DNA of 8,825 nt from CAIOZW01 sp049317725 (GTDB lineage Bacteria; Acidobacteriota; Blastocatellia; RBC074), in contig JBMOHS010000165.1 in assembly GCA_049317725.1 (NCBI GenBank), forward strand, positions 1 through 8,825. The letters run 5' to 3'. The notes below the pieces were generated by a model. That model searched no databases, had not been told where the DNA came from, and was given only the letters and a program-made list of their open reading frames with translations. Position 1 is the first letter of the stretch, and every line of letters starts with the position of its first letter. The position numbers and the translations under genes were made by a program. Positions 1 through 7,382 of this stretch are shown piece after piece.

Positions 1-2
1 TG

Positions 3-3000
3 GCGGAGATCTGTGTGCGGAGGCCCGTCTTTGCGACGATGCTGATCCTGACGTTGGTTGTGCTGGGAACCTTTTCATACAACCGATTGGTGGTTGAGCG
101 GTTTCCCCGGGTTGAATTTCCGACGATCGTCGTCTCGACGATCCTGCCCGGAGCCGGTCCGCAGGAGATCGAGACCGAGATTACTGACAAGATCGAGGAG
201 TCACTCAACACGATCAGCGGGATCGAGGAGCTGCGCTCGACCTCGTCGGAAGGGGTCTCCCTGGTGATTATCAGTTTCGACCTCGAGCGGGATCTCGACG
301 CGGCGGCACAGGATGTCCGGGACAAGCTCAACACTGCCCTTCCTTTCCTTCCCAAGAACATCGAGCAGCCGGTGGTCCAGAAGTTCGACCCGGATTCAGC
401 ACCGATCATGACGATCGCGCTGGCCTCGAAACGTTCCATTCGCGAAACGACGGAGTTTGCCGACAAGGTCTTGCGGCGGCAGATCGAGTCGATCAGTGGA
501 GTCGGGCAGGTGCAGATGGTCGGGGGCCGGAAGCGGCAGGTCAACGTCAAGCTCGATGGGGACCAGTTGCGGGCCTACAACCTGACGGTGGCCCAGGTGA
601 CGCAGGCGCTGCAGATGCAGAACCTCGAAGTCCCAGGCGGGCGGATCGACCAGCCGGATCGGTTTCTGACCTTGCGGACGCTCGGCCGGTTGCCGTCGGT
701 CGAGGCCTTCAACGACATTGTCGTGGCGACTCGGCAGGGGTATCCGATCCGCATCTCGGATCTGGGCTATGCCGAGGATGGGATCGAGGATGAACTGAGT
801 ATTGGGCGGATCAACGATACACCGGCGCTTCTCCTCCAGGTGCGGCGGCAATCGGGAACCAACACGGTCGATGTCGTCAACGCGATCAAGGAGCGGCTGG
901 ACCAGCTCAAGGGGGCGACGCCGGCGGGGTTTGAGGTTCGAGTCGTCCGGGATCAATCGGTCTTCATCCTCGCCTCCTTCCACACGATCCGGGAGCACCT
1001 GATCCTGGGGTCCTTGTTGGCGGCCCTGGTGGTGCTGATCTTCATGCAGAACGTGCGAGCGACCTTGATCGCCGCGGTGGCAATTCCAACCTCGCTGATC
1101 TCGACCTTCGCGGCGATGGAGTGGGCCGACATCACGCTCAATGGACCGTCGATGTTGGGGTTGACGCTGGCGGTGGGAATTGTCATCGACGACGCGATCG
1201 TCGTTTTGGAGAACGTCTTCCGCTACATCGAAGAGAAAGGCTTCTCACCGTTTGAGGCGGCGATCGAGGGGACACGGGAGATCGGGTTGGCCGTCATGGC
1301 GACGACGCTCTCGCTGGTGGTGATCTTTCTCCCTGTCGCGTTTATGTCGAGCGTCGCCGGCCGTTTCTTCAAGAGCATCGCCCTGACGATGGCCTTCTCG
1401 ATCATGGTCTCGTTGCTGGTCAGCTTCACTTTGACACCGATGATGAGTGCGCGCTTGCTCCGGCGTCTCAAGCGCAAGGAGGAAGAGAGTGCGCCCGCCG
1501 CCGGGAGCCGGGAGGGAGACGCGATCCACGAGAAGCAGAGCTGGCTGATGCGGCAGCTCGACCACCTCTACGCGGTGCTGCTGCGGCTCTCGCTGCGCCA
1601 CCGGTGGGTAGTGGTCTCACTCTGTGTGGTGGTCTTTCTCTCGACGATTCCTCTCTTGATCGGGGTCGGGAAGGACTTCTTTCCGGAGGACGACCAGGAT
1701 GAGTTTGAAGTCGCGGTGCGGGCGGCCGAGGGAACTTCGCTGCAGTCGACCCTCGAGATCGCGCAGCGGGTCGCGGCGGACATTCGACGGCTGCCCCATA
1801 TCGATTACACCTTGACGACGATCGGGGACGATCCGCAGCAGACGCCAAACGAGGCGAAGATCTACACCCGGATGACGCCGCTCGAGGGGCGCTCGATCTC
1901 GCAATTCGAGGTCATGCAGATGGTGCGGGAGCGGGTGCTGCCGCGGTATGAGTCGCTCAACCTGCGCCCGGTGGTCTCGACGATCGCGGCGATCGGGGGC
2001 AGCAGCCGGCAGAATGCGGCGATCGCCTTCATGGTGCAGGGGCCGGATCTCGAGCGGCTCAACCAGTACTCACAATCGCTGTTGGCGAAGTTGCGGGCGA
2101 TGCCCGGGGTGGTCGACGCCGACAGCTCGCTGATCTTTGGTAAGCCGGAGCTGCGGGCGCAGATTGACCGTTCGCGGGCCGCCGATCTTGGGGTCAACGT
2201 CGGGGATATCGCGCAGAGTCTGCGGCTGTTGGTGGGTGGAGACCAAGTCTCGACCTACAACGAGCTGGGCGAACAGTACGAAGTCCACGTCCGGGCGACG
2301 GAGTCGTACCGGGCGACGCCGGAGGGGATCAGCAAGCTCAATGTGCCCTCGATGCGGCTCGGGAGCGTTGGGCTCGACAGCGTGGTCCAGTTCCAGGAGG
2401 CGACCGGACCGACTCAGATCGAGCGGGTCTCGCGACAACGACAGGTCATGTTGACGGCCAACCTCAAACCAGGCTTTTCGCAGAGTGACGTGATCGAACA
2501 GCTCAATCGGGAGGTCGCGGCGATGAAGCTGCCGCCGGAGTATTCGACGGGGCTCTCGGGGCGGACCAAGGAGCTTGAGCGCACGACGACCGGGTTTTTG
2601 CTGGCGTTCCTGCTCTCCTTCATCTTCATGTACATCGTCCTCGCGGCGCAGTTCGAATCGTTCATCCATCCGGTGACGGTGCTGCTCGCCCTGCCGTTGA
2701 GCATGCCGTTCGCGCTGGTCTCACTGGTCTTGGCGGGACAGAGCATGAACATGTTCACGGCGCTGGGCCTGTTGGTCCTCTTCGGGATGGTCAAGAAGAA
2801 CTCGATCCTGCAGATCGACCACACCAACGGGTTGCGGGCCAAGGGGATGGAGCGACACGCTGCGCTGATCCAGGCGAGCCGGGACCGGTTGCGGCCGATT
2901 CTGATGACGACGATCGCCTTTGTCGCGGGGATGGCCCCGTTGGCAGTGAGCAGCGGGCCGGGAGCAGGAATCAACCGCTCGACCTCGGTGGTGGTGATTG

Positions 3001-3182
3001 GGGGGCAGTCGCTCTGCCTCTTGCTGACTTTGTTGGCGACGCCGGTCTTCTACTCGATCTTCGATGACGCGATCCAGTCCCCGATCTGGCGGCGGATGGG
3101 GGATGGGTGGCAGTCGTGGACGGGACGGGCGCGCCGCCGGCTGGTGGCGACGACCTCGACCCTGCTCGGGATCGGGAAGTAG
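3..3182 (+). CDS. RND-family (HAE1/AcrB-like) efflux pump inner-membrane subunit, 5' end cut by window
   Basis: This is a proton-driven inner-membrane transporter that would form a trimer and export substrates through a periplasmic adaptor and a TolC channel. Residues are numbered from the GTG at 15. It has the standard RND layout: TM1 (about 7-25), first porter domain, TM2-TM6 (about 328-478), a charged cytoplasmic linker (about 480-525), TM7 (about 531-550), second porter domain, and TM8-TM12 (about 860-1018). The proton-relay residues are all present: the Asp pair D392-D393 in TM4, K928 in the KKN motif of TM10, and R958 and T965 in the RLRPILMT segment of TM11. The GTG at 15 has a GGAG at 5-8, but the frame is open upstream and reads AEIC just before VRRPVFATML. 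That matches the usual N-terminus of the family (LAEL/I-x-I-RRPVFAT), so the true start is probably a few codons outside the window. The substrate cannot be told; both porter domains and the Asp pair favour HAE1 over other RND classes. Confidence 0.95.
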   Translation, partial: AEICVRRPVFATMLILTLVVLGTFSYNRLVVERFPRVEFPTIVVSTILPGAGPQEIETEITDKIEESLNTISGIEELRSTSSEGVSLVIISFDLERDLDAAAQDVRDKLNTALPFLPKNIEQPVVQKFDPDSAPIMTIALASKRSIRETTEFADKVLRRQIESISGVGQVQMVGGRKRQVNVKLDGDQLRAYNLTVAQVTQALQMQNLEVPGGRIDQPDRFLTLRTLGRLPSVEAFNDIVVATRQGYPIRISDLGYAEDGIEDELSIGRINDTPALLLQVRRQSGTNTVDVVNAIKERLDQLKGATPAGFEVRVVRDQSVFILASFHTIREHLILGSLLAALVVLIFMQNVRATLIAAVAIPTSLISTFAAMEWADITLNGPSMLGLTLAVGIVIDDAIVVLENVFRYIEEKGFSPFEAAIEGTREIGLAVMATTLSLVVIFLPVAFMSSVAGRFFKSIALTMAFSIMVSLLVSFTLTPMMSARLLRRLKRKEEESAPAAGSREGDAIHEKQSWLMRQLDHLYAVLLRLSLRHRWVVVSLCVVVFLSTIPLLIGVGKDFFPEDDQDEFEVAVRAAEGTSLQSTLEIAQRVAADIRRLPHIDYTLTTIGDDPQQTPNEAKIYTRMTPLEGRSISQFEVMQMVRERVLPRYESLNLRPVVSTIAAIGGSSRQNAAIAFMVQGPDLERLNQYSQSLLAKLRAMPGVVDADSSLIFGKPELRAQIDRSRAADLGVNVGDIAQSLRLLVGGDQVSTYNELGEQYEVHVRATESYRATPEGISKLNVPSMRLGSVGLDSVVQFQEATGPTQIERVSRQRQVMLTANLKPGFSQSDVIEQLNREVAAMKLPPEYSTGLSGRTKELERTTTGFLLAFLLSFIFMYIVLAAQFESFIHPVTVLLALPLSMPFALVSLVLAGQSMNMFTALGLLVLFGMVKKNSILQIDHTNGLRAKGMERHAALIQASRDRLRPILMTTIAFVAGMAPLAVSSGPGAGINRSTSVVVIGGQSLCLLLTLLATPVFYSIFDDAIQSPIWRRMGDGWQSWTGRARRRLVATTSTLLGIGK

Positions 3183-3209
3183 CGGGATGGCAAGGGAGGG
3201 GAATGTTCG

Positions 3210-4154
3210 ATGGCACTCTATCTGACAGAAGCAGATGTCACCTCCCTCTTGACGATGGAGATGGCCCTCACGGCGGTCGAAGGGGTCTTTCGACGGCAGG
3301 CCGAGGGCGCAGCGACGAATGAGCCGCGGCGAAGAGTGCGGAGTGGGGGTGCGACGCTCCACGTCTTGAGTGGGGCGGACGAGGGCTGGCTTGGGCTCAA
3401 GGCCTACACGGTGACCCGCCACGGAGCACGCTTTCTGGTGAGCCTCTACTCGGCGGAGACGGGGGAGCTGGTCGCCCTCCTCGAGGCGGACCGGCTGGGG
3501 CAGATGCGGACTGGGGCGGCAAGTGGGGTGGCAACGCGCTTCTTGGCCCAACCTGCGGCACAGCGTGTGGGGATCTATGGCACCGGTTGGCAAGCGGAGA
3601 GTCAGCTCCTGGCGGTCTGCGCGGTGCGACCTGTCACGGAGGTCCGCGTCTACAGCCGTTCGGCGGAACACCGGGACCATTTCTGCGAGCGGATGGCACC
3701 GCAGTTGCGGGGCATCCATCTGCTGCCGGTCGATCGGCCGGAGGCGGTCGCCGCCGGGGCGGAGATCTTGATCACGATCACTAGTGCTCGCGAGCCAGTG
3801 CTGCTGGGGGAGTGGGTCGAGCCGGGGGCCCATCTCAACGCGGCCGGGGGCAATTCGGTCCTGCGGCGGGAGTTCGATGAGGGGATCGCGCGCCGGGCAG
3901 GGCTCCTGGTGGTCGACTCGGTCGAGCAGGCTCGCCTCGAGGCCGGGGAGCTGATCCAGGCTGTCGAGAAGGGGATCTTTCCCTGGGAGAGAGTGGTCGA
4001 GTTGCGGCAGGTGGTGGCGGGGCATCACCCTGGCCGCCAGTCGGCGGCGGAGATAACGGTCTTCAAATCATTGGGGTTGGCGATCGAGGATGTGGCGACC
4101 GCGGTCGCCGTCGTCAAGGCGGCCCGGGAGCAGCAACGTGGGAGGGAGTTCTGA
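3210..4154 (+). CDS. Ornithine cyclodeaminase / mu-crystallin family NAD(P)-dependent enzyme
   Basis: This is a cytoplasmic enzyme of 314 residues, normal length for the family. Members catalyse NAD(P)-dependent conversions of amino or imino acids: ornithine cyclodeaminase, archaeal alanine dehydrogenase, ketimine or pyrroline-2-carboxylate reductase, and SbnB-type siderophore precursor enzymes. Family marks are the Lys in LGLKAYT (K64), the substrate-binding Arg in QMRTGAASG (R100), the Rossmann dinucleotide motif GTGWQAE (124-130), the AAGGN turn leading to the likely catalytic Asp in RREFD (D223), and the C-terminal block ITVFKSLGLAIED (282-294). The AAGGN turn resembles the AAGSN form seen in many uncharacterised members, so ornithine should not be assumed as the substrate. 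The ATG at 3210 follows a purine-rich AAGGGAGGGG (3192-3201). The gene starts 27 nt after the RND gene and its stop is 1 nt before the TolC-family start, so it is surely in the same transcript. The family call is firm; the reaction is unknown. Confidence 0.93.
   Translation: MALYLTEADVTSLLTMEMALTAVEGVFRRQAEGAATNEPRRRVRSGGATLHVLSGADEGWLGLKAYTVTRHGARFLVSLYSAETGELVALLEADRLGQMRTGAASGVATRFLAQPAAQRVGIYGTGWQAESQLLAVCAVRPVTEVRVYSRSAEHRDHFCERMAPQLRGIHLLPVDRPEAVAAGAEILITITSAREPVLLGEWVEPGAHLNAAGGNSVLRREFDEGIARRAGLLVVDSVEQARLEAGELIQAVEKGIFPWERVVELRQVVAGHHPGRQSAAEITVFKSLGLAIEDVATAVAVVKAAREQQRGREF
4141..4148 (+). promoter_or_regulatory. Shine-Dalgarno sequence fixing the TolC-family start
   Basis: GGAGGGAG lies 7 nt before the ATG at 4156, inside the last codons of the preceding gene. 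It supports 4156 over the in-frame upstream GTG at 4090, which would add 22 residues lying wholly within the neighbouring gene and push the signal peptide far from the N-terminus. Confidence 0.75.
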
Positions 4155-4155
4155 G

Positions 4156-5922
4156 ATGGAGCAGCGAGACGCGCAAGCAATGATCCGACAGGAGAGCGTC
4201 CGTGGTTGGAGGAGCGGGTTGGGGCGAGGGAGATGGGCACTTGGCGGCCTGTCCCTGCTTCTCCTCCTGCTGGGGGGAGCGGCACCGCTCCTCGCCCAGC
4301 CCCTGGCGCAGCAACAGCAGGTCGAGATTCCCGATGATCGGGTCGGGGTCGACGCGACCCGGCGGGTGATGATGACCCTCCGCGAAGCGATGCTCCTCGC
4401 GCTCGAGAACAACCGGGACCTCGAGGTCGAGCGGCTCAATGTCCAATTGAATGAGCTGGATGTGCGGGCTTCCCAAGGGTTCTACGATCCATCCTTGATG
4501 ACCAGCTTCTTCTACGACCGGAGCAACATCCCGATTGCCAACCCACTGGTTGGTGGGGCTAACGCGGGGCTGCTGACCGACAACCTCACTGGGTCCGCAA
4601 CACTCTCCCAACGCATTCAGTCGCAGGGTGGGCTTCTGCAGGCCTCCTACAGCAATGACCGGGCGACGACCCAGAACGTCTTCAACATTCTCAATCCGCA
4701 GTTCACTTCGACCTTCAACCTCTCCTACCTGCAGCCGTTGCTCAAGAATCGGGGGATCGACCAGGGGCGACGCCAGATCCGGTTGGCACGCAAGCAGCTC
4801 GATCTCTCCGACAGCCAGTTCCGGCAGCGGGTGATCGAGATCATCGCGCAGGTCCAACGGGCCTACTGGGATCTGGTCTTTGCGCGGCGGGATCGGGAGA
4901 TCAAGCGTGAGTCGGTCGAGCTGGCACGGACGCAACTGGCCCACAACGAGCGGCTGGTCGAGGCGGGGACACTCGCCCCGGTCGACATCATCTCGGCCCG
5001 TGTCGAACTGGAGCGGCGCAACGACGAGGCGGCTGCGGCGATCGATGCCATCCAGCGGACGGAGAACGCGCTCAAGGCCCTGCTGCTCCAACCGACCAGT
5101 GCCGAGATGTGGCAGTCTGAGTTGGTCCCGGTCGAGATGCCCGAGATCGAGGCTGGGTCCTCCTTGCCTCTCGAAGACGCCATTCGACTGGCGCTGCGCA
5201 ACCGGCCCGAACTGGAGCAGTTTCGGCTGCGTGGCGAACTCAATCAGATCGAGGAGGCCTACTACCGCGATCAGAGCCGGCCTCAGATCGATCTGGTCGT
5301 CAACTATGGCATTGTCGGTCTGGCAGGACGCCAGCGGACTGAGACCAACTTCTTCACCGAATCGAACAATCAGCTCGCCCGGCGGGTCAATGAGCTCTCC
5401 ATTCTGCAAGGGCTGTCTCCGCTACCGAGCAATGGTGGATCGTTTGTTCTGCCGGATGTGCTGCTCGGCAGTGCCGGGCAGAGCCTCTGGAACATGCTCA
5501 AGAGCGATTTTCGCGTCTGGCGAGTCGGTGTCAACTTCAACCTCCCCTTGCGGAACCGGACGGCGCTCGCCCAGCTTGGTCGTGCCGTCGCTCAGGGAAG
5601 ACAGCTCGATATCCAGCGGGAGCGGTTGGTGCAGGGGATCGAGGTCGAGGTTCGCAACGCCCTCCAGGGGGTCGAGACGGCGCGTCGCCGCGTCCTTGCG
5701 GCGCGCAATTCCCGCCTCAACGCCGAGCTGCAGTACCAGAGTGAGGAGCGCAAGTTCGAAGCTGGCCAGTCGACCAGCTTCTTTGTCCTTGACCGGCAGA
5801 ATGCCCTCTCTGCCTCCCGTGGACGCGAGCTTCGCGCCCTCACCGATTACACCAAGGCGGTCGGTGAGATGCAGCGCGTCCTCTCGACGACGCTCTCCAA
5901 CTATAATGTCGAGATTCGCTGA
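4156..5922 (+). CDS. TolC-family outer-membrane efflux channel protein
   Basis: This protein should form the outer-membrane and periplasmic channel for the RND pump encoded two genes upstream. It is 588 residues long from the ATG at 4156, longer than E. coli TolC. The N-terminus is a long Arg-rich stretch (1-26), a Leu-rich hydrophobic core (about 27-46), and a probable signal peptidase I site after LLA (A47). No lipobox Cys is visible, so it is probably not an OprM-like lipoprotein. Two outer-membrane efflux repeats follow, at about 74-255 (starting MTLREAMLLALENN) and about 338-580 (starting LEDAIRLALRNRPEL), with long amphipathic helices rich in Arg, Glu and Gln as expected for the alpha-barrel. 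An extra segment at about 386-453 lies between beta-strand-like stretches of the second repeat. The start is 1 nt after the preceding stop, so translation may be coupled. An alternative start is M9 (4180), with a weaker ribosome site. Confidence 0.93.
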   Translation: MEQRDAQAMIRQESVRGWRSGLGRGRWALGGLSLLLLLLGGAAPLLAQPLAQQQQVEIPDDRVGVDATRRVMMTLREAMLLALENNRDLEVERLNVQLNELDVRASQGFYDPSLMTSFFYDRSNIPIANPLVGGANAGLLTDNLTGSATLSQRIQSQGGLLQASYSNDRATTQNVFNILNPQFTSTFNLSYLQPLLKNRGIDQGRRQIRLARKQLDLSDSQFRQRVIEIIAQVQRAYWDLVFARRDREIKRESVELARTQLAHNERLVEAGTLAPVDIISARVELERRNDEAAAAIDAIQRTENALKALLLQPTSAEMWQSELVPVEMPEIEAGSSLPLEDAIRLALRNRPELEQFRLRGELNQIEEAYYRDQSRPQIDLVVNYGIVGLAGRQRTETNFFTESNNQLARRVNELSILQGLSPLPSNGGSFVLPDVLLGSAGQSLWNMLKSDFRVWRVGVNFNLPLRNRTALAQLGRAVAQGRQLDIQRERLVQGIEVEVRNALQGVETARRRVLAARNSRLNAELQYQSEERKFEAGQSTSFFVLDRQNALSASRGRELRALTDYTKAVGEMQRVLSTTLSNYNVEIR

Positions 5923-5949
5923 GCGGGGCCCTTCCCTCTCAGGTGGGCT

Positions 5950-5978
5950 CTGACAAGTCCTGGGGGAAGTGGTATACT
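5950..5978 (+). promoter_or_regulatory. Sigma70-type promoter with extended -10
   Basis: The -35 hexamer CTGACA (5950-5955) is separated by 17 bp from the -10 hexamer TATACT (5973-5978). The -10 is preceded by TGG, giving the extended TGn element. Each hexamer differs from the E. coli consensus at one position. Transcription would begin near 5985 and leave a leader of about 100 nt before the ATG at 6088. This is the only gap over 100 bp in the window and it separates the efflux cluster from the DUF1844-ribF cluster, which fits an operon start. The leader contains only weak inverted repeats and I do not recognise a riboswitch in it. Confidence 0.72.
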
Positions 5979-6087
5979 CCCGTTTTTGAAAGTTGCGGCC
6001 ATTGCCCAGACGTCCTTGAGTGGTCTTTGAGCCGTCAGTGGGTGGGCCCGTGCCAACTGTTGACAGAGGAAGGATTGGAGCAGCGAC

Positions 6088-6582
6088 ATGGCGGAAGAGA
6101 AAGAGGGTGGATTCAAGATCACGGATCGACGGATGTTCAAATCGGATGGGTCTCTGCGCGACGACGCTGCGATCCTCGAACCGGCCCCACCGGTCGAATT
6201 GACGACTCCACCTCCCGCGCCGCCCGCGCCGCCGGAGCCGGCGATGGCACCGCCGCCTGCCTCCCCAACCATCGCCGAAGAGCAGGCTGCGGGGTGGGGA
6301 GAGTCTGACCAGTTGGGGGAGGAAGGGGCGGCTCCCGAGCAGACGCTCTTCAATGAGTTTCTCATGCAGATCGCCTCGTCGGCCTTCATCTACCTTGGCT
6401 TGGTGGAGCACCCCGCGACCGGGCGTCGTCAGGTCGACCTCCGCGCCGCCCGTGAGACGATCGACATCCTCGATATGTTGCGGGAGAAGACTCGCAACAA
6501 CCTTGTGCCGGGCGAGGAGAAGTTCTTTACCGAGTTGTTGTCCGACTTGAAGATGCAGTTTGTTGCACGCAGTGGTCGCTGA
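6088..6582 (+). CDS. DUF1844 domain-containing protein of unknown function
   Basis: This 164-residue protein is probably soluble: it has no signal peptide or clear membrane segment. It has three parts. Residues 9-25 are a charged N-terminal motif (FKITDRRMFKSDGSLRD) that I recall as recurrent in DUF1844 proteins. Residues 32-60 are a low-complexity Pro/Ala linker with PPPAPPAPP. Residues about 86-160 are the DUF1844 domain: LFNEFLMQIASSAFIYLGL, then a DPxTG-like HPATGRRQVDL turn, then a helix RETIDILDMLREKTRNNL and a final acidic helix EEKFFTELLSDLKMQFV. The ATG at 6088 is preceded by GGAG (6077-6080) at 7 nt spacing. It is the first gene after the promoter at 5950-5978, and its stop codon overlaps the next start as TGATG. 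No biochemical function is established for the family as far as I know. The coupling suggests a role tied to the downstream phosphodiesterase or to flavin metabolism, but that is only contextual. Confidence 0.88.
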   Translation: MAEEKEGGFKITDRRMFKSDGSLRDDAAILEPAPPVELTTPPPAPPAPPEPAMAPPPASPTIAEEQAAGWGESDQLGEEGAAPEQTLFNEFLMQIASSAFIYLGLVEHPATGRRQVDLRAARETIDILDMLREKTRNNLVPGEEKFFTELLSDLKMQFVARSGR

Positions 6583-7382
6583 TGCGGATTGTGTTTCTTG
6601 GAACTGGAACCTCCGTCGGGGTGCCGATGATTGGGTGCAGCTGTGAGGTCTGTCGCTCGACCGATCCACGTGACCGTCGATCGCGGACGGGGCTGCTCGT
6701 CGAGCACGGCTCGCAACGATTGGTCATCGACATCTCGGCAGACTTTCGCGAGCAGATGCTGCGCGAGAGAATCGACCACCTCGATGCGCTGCTGATCACC
6801 CACGGCCACGCCGACCACATTCTCGGGCTTGACGACATTCGCCCCTTCAACTTCCGTTCGGGACCGCTCCCCGTCTTTGCCAGCGAGGCCACTTGGCGCC
6901 AGATCCGGCGCGTCTTCTTCTACATCTTCGATGTTCCGCTCAACTATGTCGGAGGGGGGATCCCAAAGTTGATTCCGCACGAGATTGAGGGAGGTTTCGA
7001 GGTCATTGGCTTGCGGGTAACACCCATTCCGGTGATTCACGGGAATGACGAGGTGACAGGGTTTCGGCTCTCGGACGGGCAGGTCGAGATGGCCTTCATT
7101 ACCGACTGCAACCTGATTCCGCCCGCTTCACTCCGGATGCTTGAAGGGCTCGACCTGCTGATCATCGACGCCCTTCGCTACAAACCCCACCCGACGCACC
7201 TGCACCTCGAGCAGACGCTGGCCTATATTGCGGAGGTTCGGCCGCAGCGGGCAGTTCTGACCCATATGGGACACGACTTTCGACACGCCGTGGCCTCGGC
7301 ACACCTGCCTCCCGGGGTAGAGATGGCCTACGATGGCTACCGCCTGGAGCTGGACGGCCAGGGAAGGGTGGAGCACCCATGA
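6582..7382 (+). CDS. PhnP-like metallo-beta-lactamase-fold phosphodiesterase
   Basis: This is a 266-residue, probably cytoplasmic, metal-dependent hydrolase. It begins directly with the first beta strand (MRIVFLGTGTSVGVP). Active-site ligands of the MBL fold are visible: T73-HGHADH (H74, H76, D78, H79), H154, D176 in the TDC motif, and H229. It also has C19, C21 and C24 (CSCEVC) together with H232 in THMGHD. That matches the additional structural zinc site described for E. coli PhnP (three Cys plus one His). PhnP hydrolyses 5-phosphoribosyl 1,2-cyclic phosphate in phosphonate breakdown, but no other phn gene is seen here, so the true substrate may be a different cyclic phosphate or phosphodiester. 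The ATG (6582-6584) overlaps the previous stop as TGATG. No Shine-Dalgarno sequence is evident upstream, so translation probably depends on ribosomes finishing the DUF1844 gene. The fold and subfamily are firm; the substrate is uncertain. Confidence 0.9.
   Translation: MRIVFLGTGTSVGVPMIGCSCEVCRSTDPRDRRSRTGLLVEHGSQRLVIDISADFREQMLRERIDHLDALLITHGHADHILGLDDIRPFNFRSGPLPVFASEATWRQIRRVFFYIFDVPLNYVGGGIPKLIPHEIEGGFEVIGLRVTPIPVIHGNDEVTGFRLSDGQVEMAFITDCNLIPPASLRMLEGLDLLIIDALRYKPHPTHLHLEQTLAYIAEVRPQRAVLTHMGHDFRHAVASAHLPPGVEMAYDGYRLELDGQGRVEHP

Noticed and set aside
2019..2026. GCGATCGC, the HIP1 octamer abundant in many cyanobacterial genomes
   Set aside because: I found only this one occurrence by eye and it is within normal coding sequence, so it gives no support for cyanobacterial origin despite the cyanobacterial-like ABC1 N-terminus.
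2721..4028. Open frame of 435 codons on the minus strand across the RND/OCD junction
   Set aside because: Its predicted product is low-complexity in Arg, Pro, His and Asp with no recognisable domain. It is fully opposite two well-supported genes and is explained by high GC at third codon positions.
4090..4155. Upstream GTG start for the TolC-family gene
   Set aside because: It would add 22 residues overlapping the preceding gene and bury the signal peptide. The ATG at 4156 has a GGAGGGAG site at proper spacing.
4114..5409. Open frame of 431 codons on the minus strand opposite the TolC-family gene
   Set aside because: It mirrors the sense codon pattern, shows no family motifs, and overlaps a gene with clear signal peptide and efflux repeats.
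5925..5953. Possible terminator stem after the TolC-family gene (GGGGCCC pairing with GGGCTCT)
   Set aside because: It needs two G-T pairs and a long loop, and no T-run follows, so it is not convincing as an intrinsic terminator.
6060..6065. Perfect TTGACA -35 hexamer just upstream of the DUF1844 gene
   Set aside because: No -10-like hexamer lies at suitable spacing; the expected position falls on the start codon of the gene.
5422..6669. Open frame of 415 codons on the minus strand spanning the intergenic promoter
   Set aside because: It crosses the only intergenic gap and three genes, with no domain or good ribosome site. Chance openness in GC-rich DNA is sufficient explanation.
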